DNA of 64,000 nt from Caulochytrium protostelioides. Lineage: Eukaryota > Chytridiomycota > Caulochytriomycetes > Caulochytriales > Caulochytriaceae. A program made the position numbers and the translations under genes. Shown here one piece after another: positions 1 through 10,268 of the stretch (positions are counted from its first letter, which is position 1; every line of letters starts with the position of its first letter). A model generated the notes under the pieces. That model did not search any database, was not told the DNA's origin, and saw nothing but the letters and a program-made list of their open reading frames with translations. The stretch lies in the NCBI GenBank assembly GCA_003615045.1, contig ML014148.1, positions 62,001 through 126,000 on the forward strand. Reading direction: 5' to 3'.

Positions 1-961
1 AAGCAGTTGCGTTTGTATGCGATGCCCTGCCGGGATCGTCAATATGTCAGCCGACCTGGCGCCTCAAATGGAGGAGGATCTACACGTGGTTGTCGTTGAA
101 TTATGTCAGACGGGGTGGCGTTAGGGTTGATGTACACCTAAAAGAATAGGATAGAGAGATCCCGTTAACGGGGCCCAGTGTAGGAGCTCAAGACTCCTGA
201 CTTCGGGGTCATGGCCAGATCAGGACGATCTGGCCAGCATTTTCTACTTGAGCGCCGACTTAATGGCCTCGAGATCTAGTGGTGTTGTGCCTACTCTTGT
301 TCGGCGGCGCTTGTTGCGCTCCTTGTTGCGCTCCTGTTAGGGGGCTCGTGTTGGCAGCCCATGTCGTCGTATTTCCGTCACGGCGACGTGGCTCGGCAAC
401 GAACCGTTATTCCACTGATGAAATGAGAATGAGAGCGTAGAGCGAAGGGTTGATAGATAAGGTAAACGAGCGTCATTCTTCACGCCTGTGGGCGGCTACA
501 GCCTGAGCTTCGAGCGACCGCCGGCCGCCGATCCTTCTACGTGTGCGTAGGGGAGGTCGATGCCTGTGGTTCATGCCGTGACTTGGCGGCCCGTTACCGG
601 GAGTCCGCTCGTCCGCCGGTCCAGGGGGGTTCCCATGCCCGGCGCTCGGTGGGATTGTCCTCGGTCGCCGGCCGTCAGGGTTCCCTCGACACCCAGGCAG
701 CGCCCCCGGAACGCCATTTTCCGCGACCCATCGCGGTGGGACCCGTGGCGTGCTCAGATCGCCGGGGCCACATTGACCGGGCCGCACTTCGCTCGAGTCC
801 GTCGCTCCGTTGACTCACGCGCCGCCGAGGGCGACGTACTTCATCCAACGTATGGAAGTATGGAAAGCGTCGAAGGAGGCGCGACATCCTGATACACTCG
901 CCACCGCATCCCCTCCGCCAACGCCACGGCTCCCCCGCTCTTTCGGATTGCTTCCTCCGCC
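1..961. other. Left-edge region without a recognisable gene
   Basis: No frame here resembles a known protein; the longest frames (about 473-1263) overlap each other on both strands and look like GC-rich noise. Positions 1-260 are less GC-rich and carry two perfect inverted repeats described separately. A gene end entering from the left cannot be excluded: frame 1 from base 1 stays open for about 30 codons, but it is too short to identify. The stretch just before 962 should contain the promoter and 5' leader of the LRRC40 gene; I see no clear TATA box. Confidence 0.6.
161..236. repeat. Two perfect inverted repeats
   Basis: Positions 161-172 form the 12-bp palindrome CCCGTTAACGGG. Positions 212-221 (TGGCCAGATC) and 227-236 (GATCTGGCCA) form a perfect 10-bp stem with the 5-nt loop AGGAC. 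A weaker AGGAG/CTCCT stem lies between them at 182-197. The cluster could fold as RNA or mark protein binding. No T-run follows, so a terminator for RNA polymerase III is not supported. Function unknown. Confidence 0.6.
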
Positions 962-3349
962 ATGCCGTTAGCGAGTAGCGCGCGGCCGCAGACGCCGACC
1001 CGCGCCTCGACCCCGACCGTCGGGGCGACCCCGCGCACGACCCGCTCGCCGCTGGCATCGCCGTCGACGTCCGCGCCGTCCAGCCCGTGCCTCGGCGGCC
1101 GCAGCACCCCGAACGGCCCGGCCGCGCGGCGGCCCACGGCCTCGCGGTCCTCCTCGGGCTCCCTCGCGTCGCGCAAGCCGCTCGTGCTGAATCCTGCGTT
1201 CCAGGCCGCCGCCGCCGCCGGCACTGCCGCTGGCATCGCCGGCACGCCGCCCGATCTGATCAAGACGGGTCATGTGGACGCGAGCATGCACCGTCTGATG
1301 GCCGGCGCCGGTGCCGCGGCGCCCCCCGGCACGGCAGGCGCGACTAGCGGCACGATCGCGGCGTCGACGCTGCGGCGTATCCTTGATCATACGAGCCGAA
1401 CGGGCCGGCTGGCACTCAACGGACGTGGCCTGGCGGCCGTGCCGGCGGCCATCTTTGAGGAAGACGCATTCGATGGGAACGCGGCGCCCGCGGCCGAAGT
1501 GAATCTGTCGTTTGACCGCATGGCCGAGACGGACGCGAGTGCCGCGTGGTGGGAGCGCCAGGAGCTGGCCTGGGTCAATCTGGCCGACAATGTGCTGACG
1601 ACGTTGCCGTCGGCGTTGGGGCAGTTTGAGCGCCTCACGACGCTCGACGTGCGCAACAACCGACTGTCGCATCTGCCGGACGACCTCTTCGAGCGTATGG
1701 GCGCCATGAAGCATCTGTATGTGTCGAACAACGCGTTGACGACGCTGCCGACGTCCATCGGACTCATGCCGAATCTTGTCACGCTGATGGCGAACGCCAA
1801 CGCGCTCGATGCGATTCCGGCGTCCATCGGCGGCCTCGCGTCGCTGCAAGTGCTGGACCTCGCCCAAAACCGCCTCGCGGCGCTGCCGTCATCACTCAGC
1901 CAACTCGGCAGTCTGCAGATCCTCAACGCCGAGCACAACGCGCTGCAGCTCGTCGCAAACCTGGACTTTTCGCGGATGCGCGCGCTGCGTGACCTCAACC
2001 TCGCGCACAACCAGCTCGCCGACATCTTCGAGACATGCATGGGCAGCGAGTGCCAGAACCTCGCCGTACTCAACCTCAACAGCAACCGCATCCACGTGGC
2101 ACGCTGGCCGCTGGCGTTCCCAGCCCTGCGCGAGGTCCATCTTTCCGCCAACGGTCTTCACGGTCTGCCGGGGATCCGTCCCCCGCCGCCATCAGCGTCG
2201 GCATCGTTGTCGTCAGCCCACCGCCAGGGCGAGACCCCGCAGGACGCGACGGACGACCACGAGCCGTCGTGGATTGTGCAAAGCCCCCGACTCCAGATCC
2301 TCATTCTGCGCGATAACGCGCTGCATCACCTGCCCGACGCGCTGGGCGACCTGCGGGAGCTGGTCCGGCTCGACGTGAGCAACAACGCGATCGCGCGGCT
2401 GCCCCCGCGGCTCGGCTACCTGCCCGCCCTCAGCTCGCTCCTCTTTGCGGGCAACTTCATCAAGGGCCTGCCCACCGACTCGACCGTCCAGGTCCTCAAG
2501 GTCCTGCGCGAGCGCGACCCGCTCATCGCGCAGCACACGGCACCCGACCGCAGCGTCCTGGACCAGGGCCTCGCCAACCGGCCAGGTCCCCGCGCCGCCC
2601 ACGCCGGCGCCGCCCCCTCCTCGGATCGGTATGCTCGGCGCGCCGCCACCGCCGCCGCCGCCGCGCCGCCGTCGTCGGTTCTGGACGGACCCGTCGAGGC
2701 GAGCCTGCCGTCGCCTGACCGGCCCTCATCGAGCGCCGCGTCCTCGACCCGCGGCGGCTCCGGCGGCGACGACGCGGGCCGTCTGGTCGACCGCCGAGCC
2801 ACGGGTCCGTATGGCGGGAAGCTGTCGGTGGCCGGCGCGCAGTTGGTCGCGCTGGACCCGGCGATGCTCGACGCGAACGCGTCCATGAGCGAGCTCGACG
2901 CGTCAGCAAACTGGCTCACCTCCTTCCCGACGCACCGGCCGTTGATCCATCTGCGGGTGCTGAACCTCGAGCGCAACCGTCTGACGCAGCTCCCGCTCGC
3001 GCTGATCGAGGCCGACGGGATGATGAACCTGCCGGCGCTGGTAGAGCTGAACCTCGCGTTCAACCTGATCGAGACGTTGCCCGACGCGCCGCTGGGGTGC
3101 CGCGCACTGCGCCACCTGTCGCTGGCCAACAACAAGCTCACGCAGATCACGCCCGAGACTTTCGAAGGCCTGGAAACGCTTGACTTGGCGAACAATAGTA
3201 TCGCCAGTCTGCCCCCGCGCCTGGGCCTCATCACCTCGATCCGCGTGCTGCGCGTCGACGGGAATACCTTCCGGATGCCGCGGCGCCAGATCCTGGACCA
3301 GGGGACCGACGCCACCATGGCCTATCTCCGCGACCGCATTCCCCGCTAG
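962..3349 (+). CDS. LRRC40: Leucine-rich repeat protein, LRRC40 orthologue
   Basis: This 795-aa protein consists mainly of leucine-rich repeats of the LxxLxLxxNxL type. About the first 130 residues are Ala/Pro/Ser/Thr-rich and probably disordered. The segment near residue 140 (ILDHTSRTGRLALNGRGL) matches the start of the LRR array in animal LRRC40, where it reads like KAARKSGQLNLSGRNL. LRRs run to about residue 520, a disordered spacer follows (about 530-620), and a second block runs to the end. The last residues (MPRRQILDQGTDATMAYLRD) match the LRRC40 C-terminal cap, including the final YLRDRIP motif. Animal LRRC40 is about 600 aa; the extra length is the N-terminus and the spacer. LRRC40 has no well-defined biochemical role; such LRR solenoids normally bind proteins. 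The first ATG at 962 is used. The gene is convergent with the next one, 238 bp apart. Confidence 0.9.
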   Translation: MPLASSARPQTPTRASTPTVGATPRTTRSPLASPSTSAPSSPCLGGRSTPNGPAARRPTASRSSSGSLASRKPLVLNPAFQAAAAAGTAAGIAGTPPDLIKTGHVDASMHRLMAGAGAAAPPGTAGATSGTIAASTLRRILDHTSRTGRLALNGRGLAAVPAAIFEEDAFDGNAAPAAEVNLSFDRMAETDASAAWWERQELAWVNLADNVLTTLPSALGQFERLTTLDVRNNRLSHLPDDLFERMGAMKHLYVSNNALTTLPTSIGLMPNLVTLMANANALDAIPASIGGLASLQVLDLAQNRLAALPSSLSQLGSLQILNAEHNALQLVANLDFSRMRALRDLNLAHNQLADIFETCMGSECQNLAVLNLNSNRIHVARWPLAFPALREVHLSANGLHGLPGIRPPPPSASASLSSAHRQGETPQDATDDHEPSWIVQSPRLQILILRDNALHHLPDALGDLRELVRLDVSNNAIARLPPRLGYLPALSSLLFAGNFIKGLPTDSTVQVLKVLRERDPLIAQHTAPDRSVLDQGLANRPGPRAAHAGAAPSSDRYARRAATAAAAAPPSSVLDGPVEASLPSPDRPSSSAASSTRGGSGGDDAGRLVDRRATGPYGGKLSVAGAQLVALDPAMLDANASMSELDASANWLTSFPTHRPLIHLRVLNLERNRLTQLPLALIEADGMMNLPALVELNLAFNLIETLPDAPLGCRALRHLSLANNKLTQITPETFEGLETLDLANNSIASLPPRLGLITSIRVLRVDGNTFRMPRRQILDQGTDATMAYLRDRIPR

Positions 3350-3587
3350 CCCACGATGCATTGTGTGAGTGCCATGGTGGGCGAGCGCGGCATCCTTCCA
3401 TTGCTCCCATCATCCTCATCATCCTGCCATTTCTCATACCGTGGTTCCATAGCTATCCAATCATGGGGACGATGACCTTGTTCGGTCGGTTCTAGCATTT
3501 TTTATATTATTTGTCGATCGAGTTCGATGGTTCCTTTCGCACTAATGGCAATGGTCTTATCGGAAATCAACGTCGCCCCGGGGGGAG
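3350..3587. other. Convergent 3' intergenic region
   Basis: This short gap holds the 3' ends of LRRC40 (+) and the Ig-fold protein (-). It has a T/A-rich stretch around 3500-3520 that could serve polyadenylation. Nothing else is seen. Confidence 0.5.
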
Positions 3588-6500
3588 TTAGTTGGCGGAC
3601 GGGTATAATCCAACGGCGACGGGCATGCGGCCCTTGCCCTCGAGCACGACGCGGGCGACGACGCGCGAGGCCTCGTGGACGACCATCACGGCGCGGCACA
3701 CGCCCTCGCTCTTGGGACAGAAGACAACGCTCACGTGCGCCGTCGCGCGTGGCGCGAGACGGACGCGCTGCGTCTCGGCGCCGCCCGTCAGGCTGAAGTG
3801 CGGCGACACGAGCGCCACGTCGACGCGCATCTCGTAGGAAGAGCCGTTCGTGAACTGCAGCGCCTGCGTGCGAACGCGAGTGCCGTTCGTCGCCGCTGCC
3901 GTCGCCGCGACCGCCGTCGCCCACGGCGGCGCCATCGTCATGGGGCCGAAGGCGACGACGTGGTCGCGCACGCTCCGGCGGTGGTGGAGGATCGCCAGGG
4001 CCGGCCGCGCCGACGTGAACGTCGAGACCACCACGTCCTCGTGGCCCGACGCGGTCGTCGGATGCGACACGGCGGACGCGTCGGTCCATGGACGCGCCGA
4101 TGCCGACGAGGAGGAGGGGGGCCGCGACACCGTCCCCGTCGTCTTGGGGTCGGTATGGCCATAGGCGGCGTGCGGCCGCAAGCCCGACACCGGGGAGGCG
4201 GTGGCCGACGACGACGCCTGCGACGACGCGGCCGTCGAGGGCGCCTGATGCAAGGCTTCGCGGGAGGTGACCGCGTTGCCCTCGAGGGTGATGACAAAGG
4301 TATGGTTGACGGTGCGCAGGTGCCATACTTGTGTGAAGCGACCCGAGGCGGTCGGCGAGAAGGTGATCGCCAGCAGCGTCGGGTGCGTCGGGTCGGCCGG
4401 CAGCGTGCCCTGCTCGGCGGCCCACAGGAACACGCGGTCGCGGACCACCAGTACCTCCTTGCTGCCGCGGACGCCGCCCGCCGCCGCAGCGGACGCTGAC
4501 GTCGTGGACGCTGCCGCAGCAAGGTTGCGGTAAGCGGGCCCCACGCTCTCGACGCGGTACGCGACCATCCGGCCGAGCGCGTTCGTGATCTGCAGCTGAA
4601 CGCGCTTCCGTGAGACGTAGGCAATCGGCGGCACGAGCAGCTGGTGGTGCGACTGCGAGATCCCGAGCCCGAATCGCGTGTTCGGCGCGTGCAGCGTCAG
4701 CGGCAGCAACGACTGCGCCACAGTGGGTCCCGCGGACGGCGAGCCCGGCGCGTCCGAGCCCGATGCCGACACCGCCGACGGCGCGATCGGGGCCGTGGGC
4801 GGTTCAGCGGCCGGTGCCACAGCCGCATGGGTCGGTGGCGTCGAGACCGCGGAGGGCGAACCCCCGAGCCCGCCAAAGACGCTCGCGAACGCCGACTGCA
4901 CGACGCTGACCGGCCGCTTCGTGAACAGCGATCCCGACGACGGCGTCCTGCTCGCCATGGACGGCGACGGTGCGAGCCCGAACGCCGGCGGCGGCGGCCG
5001 CGCCGCATCGCGCGTCGCGGCCGGCGATGCCATCGCCGCGTACGGCGCGGCCCCCATCGGCGTGGCCATGGCGTCGTGTCGCCACGGCGACTCGCGCATG
5101 GCCGCCGACGCGTCCGGCGCCGTCACGACGGGCGGCAGCTGGCCGCTCCGCGTATACGTGGCCGTCATTGCCGCGCGCGACGTCGTGGTCGTGGTCGCGG
5201 CGCCAGTCGCGGCCGCGGTGTCGGCGAGGCCCGACTGGGCCTGGGCCTCGACTTCGGCAGGCGACAAGTAGAGCGGCGGCCGGACCTGGCGGGAGGGTTC
5301 GGCGGGCGGGGCGCGGTCGGTCGCGGCGCCTGCGGCGGCGCCGCCGGCGTGGGGCGGCAGGAACCGGGTCGCGGTCGCCGGCGTCTCGCCGATCAGATCG
5401 AGGAACCGGCCCTCGGCATCCCGCTTGGGCGTGTACCAGAACGGCCGCTCCTCGCCGCGCCGCGAGCCCTCGAGCCGCCCGAGCTGCCCTGACTTCGCGG
5501 CAAAAAAGGACGAGGGCGACGCGAGAATCGAACCGTCCAGCCGCCGCTGGGTCGACGGCGTCACGGCCGACGCGACCGGCGCGACAGCGGCCGTCGTCAG
5601 CGTCGGGACCGCAGCATGGGACGCCGGCGACAGTGGCGTGGGCCCCGCCGTGGCCGTTACGGCTGTCGTCGGCAACGACCATGGTGGGGCGGACGCGGCC
5701 GGCCCAGTGGGGGCGGTCGATACGCCCGGTCCGCGGCTGGGTAGCGCGCCGTGGGCCATGTCCACTTCCCACAGGATACTGCGGGCATCGGCGCCCATGG
5801 CCGCATCGACATCGTCGCTCAAGTCGTCGTCGTCGTCGTCTAAGGGCCGCGCCGTGCCCGCCGTGCTTTCCATCGCGTCCTGCATCTGCAACAGGCGGTT
5901 GCGCGCCGCGTATGCCTGCAGCGGGTCGTCGCCGTCGTCGCGGATCATCCGGGACGTCTCGCCATCGGCACTTTCAAACGTCTCGTTCGCCGCGAGGTTT
6001 GGCCGTGGCAGCGCTTTGGTCAGGGCCATGGGCGTGCCAAAGGTCGACGCGGCCGCGGACGGCGGCGCCCAGGCCGCCGTCGCCGTTGCCGCCGTCGACA
6101 AGGAGGGCGCCGTCGATCCTGATGTCGTTGTCGGCCCGGGCAGCGGCATCGACAGATCGAGATCGCCACGGATCGTGGACCGCCGTGCCTTGCGAGACGG
6201 GTCGTCGTCGCTCATCGCTGACGACGCGGAGGCCGACAAGGGCGCATCGCGGTCCAGCACATCGAGACGGGCGCCGTTGGTTTCGGGGAAAGCGACGTGG
6301 TCGGCGGGGACGAAGTGCTCGTCGGCGAGCCGCGCGCCGTCGGCCATCACGCCCAGCGTGGGGTCGGCGGCCTGCAGCGCCATCACTTCAGACTGCAGCC
6401 GTGTAAACTCGTCCATGACGCCCATCGCCGGCAGCGGTACCGCGCGATGGCGCGCGCTCGGGCCCGTGGTGCTCGCACCGGCACCGGCACCGGCACCGGC

Positions 6501-8370
6501 ACCGACACCGACACCGGCACCGGCCAGCGGACGGCCATGGGCGCCGAGCAAGCGCCGCCGGCTCGACGGGCTGGTGGCCGAGAGCGTGGACGGCCCGCGC
6601 GGGGAGGCCGGCGAGGCTGGCGACGGCGAGCGCGACCGCAGGCTGCCGTAGCGATGCGACGCGCTGCGGGTGAGCGTGTCGGCGCGATGGCTGGGCGACG
6701 CGTGTTCGATCGGGCTGAACCCATCGAAGCCCGTGGCCTGTGCCGCAGCGACGCGCGACGACGCGCCGGCAGCATGGGCGCCGGCGCGTCGGAAGGGATC
6801 GCCGGACCGGCCAGGCGGCGCGCTCTGCGGCTCGGCGCGCAGAGTCTGCGCGCGCAGTGACCACGTCGGCGTCGTCTGAGCCGTCGCGACCGTGTGAGCG
6901 GCCGCAGCGGCGGGGAGACGCACCGACGACTTGAAGGCGAGGCCACGCAAGGCGGCGACGTCGCCGCGGGGCGCCGAGGCGGCGAATGGGCGGCCTGCCG
7001 GGGGGTCCGTCTGCATGGCGGGCGTTACCGTCGCGGCTGTCGTCGACGACGCCAGGCCAGCGGTGATTGGCGGCGTATACGGCGTAGAGGCCGCGGGGAA
7101 TGGCGCCGGCGCCGGCGGCGTGGCCAATGTGGCGGCCGAGGCGGGGATCGTGAGCCCCGGGCGCAGGCGCCGCGACGCCGCGTGGTAGGACCGCGAATCG
7201 TCGATGGACGACGAGGCGACGCCCGACAGATCGGCGTCCAAGGAGAGGTCGTTGAGGATGTCGAGGTCCGGGAGCCCGCTGAAGTCGGCGGACTGCGAGG
7301 CGCCGGATTGCGACTGCGACTGCGACTGCGACAAGGAGTATTCATCCGAGGTATTTTCGCGCGTGATCGTCTTCTCGGTCGTGTGCTCGGCAAACGTGAC
7401 TTTGCGGCGCAGCGGGTCGTCGAGCGTCGCGGGCGCCGCATGCCGGGAGCTTGCGGAGGCGGTCGACGTGACGGACGCCGGGCGCGCATAAGGCGTCGTG
7501 GTGAGGGGATCGCGGACGCGGCCGGAGAGCCGCGCCCATGCCCGGCGCTCGAGACTCGTATCGCCGGTCACGGACGGCGAAGCGCTGCGCAGCGGATGGC
7601 GCGACTGGGACTGCGAGTATGCGCGCAGATCTGATGTGCGCCGCACGACGCCGGACGACCGCGACGACCCGGACGATGTCATTCCCGCCAGGGGTGAGGC
7701 ATGGTGCGTCGTGTACTCCTGATAGGTCTGCGCCGCCGTCGAAGAAGCTACTGGTGCTGGTGCTGGTGCTGATGCTGATGCTGATGCTGGTGGTGCTGCT
7801 GCTGGTGCTGTTAATGTTGATGCCGATGCGGCCGGTGTGGTTAAAGACGGCATCGCCGAGGACGGCATAGCGTCCGAACGCGGGGTTGTGGCCGACCGGG
7901 CCGTCAAGGACGACAGCGGTCCGTGCCGCCGGTCGCTGCGCGTCATGGGCTCCCGCGATGCCATCGCATGGCTCGGCGTCGGGGCCGCCGTCGACGGCGA
8001 AGCGAGGGAGAAGAGCGAGGGCGAGTGGTCAGCCTCGCCGTAGGATCCGGCGCGCATCATGGCCGCCGGCGTCGGCGTGGTGCTGGAAGACCCTACCCGT
8101 GATAGGTACCGCCGCGGCGCCGCGGCCGCCTCTTTCCGGTCGTCGCTGGTGGTCGCCGACGGAACGCGCGAGGCACTCGAGGGCGCGAAGCGCGCTGAGC
8201 TGATGGGATCGGGGCGCGGCATGCGCGGCTCGGACCAGTGGGACGCCGCGGACGCGGCGGCCGCTGCCGACCACGGCGTGGCGGACGACGATGCGGCGTG
8301 ATAACGCACCGATGACGGCGGCGTCACGTGAGACGGCTCAGCCGCCGGCGCGATGGGCGACGACTGATAA

Positions 8371-8405
<35 letters not shown>

Positions 8406-9200
8406 CAACGCATGGGCGCGGGCATAAGCGCCAGGCACATACGGCACGTGCGCCGGAACGGGCGGGTAGGCGGGCACGGAGGGGTAGAGCGAGCTCCCAC
8501 CGCTGGTGGGCGCGCTCGAGGCATGGCTGGAAGCGGTCCGCGGCGTCTGCTGGCTGGCCATCGTCGCCGACGGCGCCGGAGTTTTGGGCGTCCATGCGGA
8601 GGCCGATCGCGATGCCGAGTATGCAGTGTAGGGCGCCGCCGTGGTGGGCGCGGTGGTGGGCGTCGTTGGCATCGTGGGCGTGGTCGACATGGTCGGCGTC
8701 CTGGACATCGTGGGCGTTGCCGACATGGTCGGCGTCCTGGAGGCTGCAGCGCCGAACAGCGGTGGTGCGGCTGCAGATGACATGGCCCATGACGGCGCCG
8801 ACGATGCCGACGATGCCGATGGCGGGGGGATCGCTGACGAGACGGAGGGGTACCACCGACTCGAGCGAGCCGAGAGGGGCGAGGCGGCGTCCGACGCCGT
8901 GGACAGCGGGGTGGCCACGGCGGTCGTATCGCGGTTCTGGCTGCGGGACCGAGCGAGGGCCATGGCCGCCGACGAGGCCGTAACGCTGCCGATCGCGCGG
9001 TCGATGCGGGCGAGGAGCGCCGCAGTCGCCTGCTTGCGCTCGATGTCCATGCTCGAGTCGACGCTGGCGTCGGCCATCACGTGGTCGCGGCTGCCCGCGT
9101 CGCCGCCGGCGCCCGCGCCCGCGCCGCCGTCGGTGCCCGCCGTGGTACCATCAGTCCCATAAGATCGTGGCGTCACGGAGGACGCCGTCCCGAAGACCAT
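3588..9200 (-). CDS. Large disordered protein with two C-terminal ASH-like Ig modules, possibly Cep192/SPD-2-like
   Basis: The protein is 1,870 aa from the first ATG at 9200; the frame stays open upstream only through non-ATG codons. Residues 1 to about 1450 are low-complexity Ser/Ala/Pro/Thr with a polyQ run (coded around 8370-8403) and Ala-Gly repeats (around 6477-6530). Near the end, two beta-rich modules stand out: about residues 1500-1650 (with VSRKRVQLQITNALG) and about 1745-1870 (with LAPRATAHVSVVFCPKSEG). Both have the alternating pattern of MSP/ASH Ig folds. A long disordered region followed by tandem ASH-type modules is the layout of Cep192/SPD-2, the pericentriolar scaffold. A PP1-docking RVxF motif, K600-V-T-F603, sits in the segment RRKVTFAEHTTEK; human Cep192 also docks PP1. 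Family assignment is an inference; another ASH protein is possible. No intron is evident. Confidence 0.5.
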
Positions 9201-10268
9201 GGGGTGCTGCGGCGAGCCACGCAATGGCCACGCGGCGGCCACGTGCCCTCGTGCCTTCTCGCGCCGAGGCCGCGGCAATCACCGCCGGGTCAGCGTCGGC
9301 GCCGAGGTCAGCGTCGGGGGGTCGGCGTGGTTAATGCGCGATGGTTAGTGCTCGACAGGGCGGATGGATGGGCCGTCCAGCGCCGGTGAGGGTGGTTTGC
9401 GATGCCGGCGAAGGGAAGCGAGGCCACGCGGCGTGATCTGAGGCCGTGGCGAGCGGAGACGGCGCGCCGGTCGGGGTCTCGTCAACCAGGAAGGCGGTCG
9501 CGGGGAGAGACCACGCCGAGACCACGCCGAGGCCGAGGGACGTCACCGACGAGACCGCCGCGGGCCGCGCAGGCCAGCAGACTCGCGAGCGCGTCGCCAC
9601 AGCGGCCAGATGAGTGGGACGCCGGGCTGCCGGTTGTGCTGCGCGGCGGGTCGACCTCGGGCGGCCGACGGCGCGCGGTAGCGCAGGTACAAGCACGACG
9701 GGCCGCGGGTGGGCTCGCCGCTGGGCGAGGCCGGTCGGGTGTTTCGGCGGGAGCGGGACACCGGGCGGGGCGGTCGCGCCCGTCGGGGAAGGAGGGAAGC
9801 GGGCTGGTGAGACCATGCTTGCACCTGCAGGCCAGCCCGCGTTCGTGGTCGTCGGCCTCGCCCAGGACGGCCGCGCCCAGCCCATTCATGGGATCCGCGC
9901 CGCGAGAATCCCCAGCTCCGCCGCCATGTTCTCGAGGACGATCCCCCCCGTGGCCTCACGATCGACGCGAGAGGACGCACGATAGGACGCACCAGCAGCG
10001 AAGATGGTGCCTATCGACACGCGCATCGATGCATCACTCTGCATCGGAACCGAAAGACGTCTCTCGGCATGGAGATGAAGCGACTGCGCGGTGGGGCCGC
10101 CGATGACTATAAAGCATACTAAGCAGGTCATTTCAATTGGAAGATTACATCAAGGGGAGGGACACCGGGCGTCCCGCCGCGATGGCGCTGATCGGGAACC
10201 TCCCGAGGAGGATCCGTCCCGCCAGAGCGACCGGGTACGGCGGGTGCGGCCATGCCGGGAACGGGTAT
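9201..10268. other. Intergenic region
   Basis: This region contains the upstream region of the Ig-module gene and the 3' region of RPS20, both minus-strand. The overlapping frames at 9330-9990 on both strands have no recognisable similarity. No RNA gene was seen. Confidence 0.5.

Noticed and set aside
121-127. Telomere repeat TTAGGG
   Set aside because: Only a single copy; no array.
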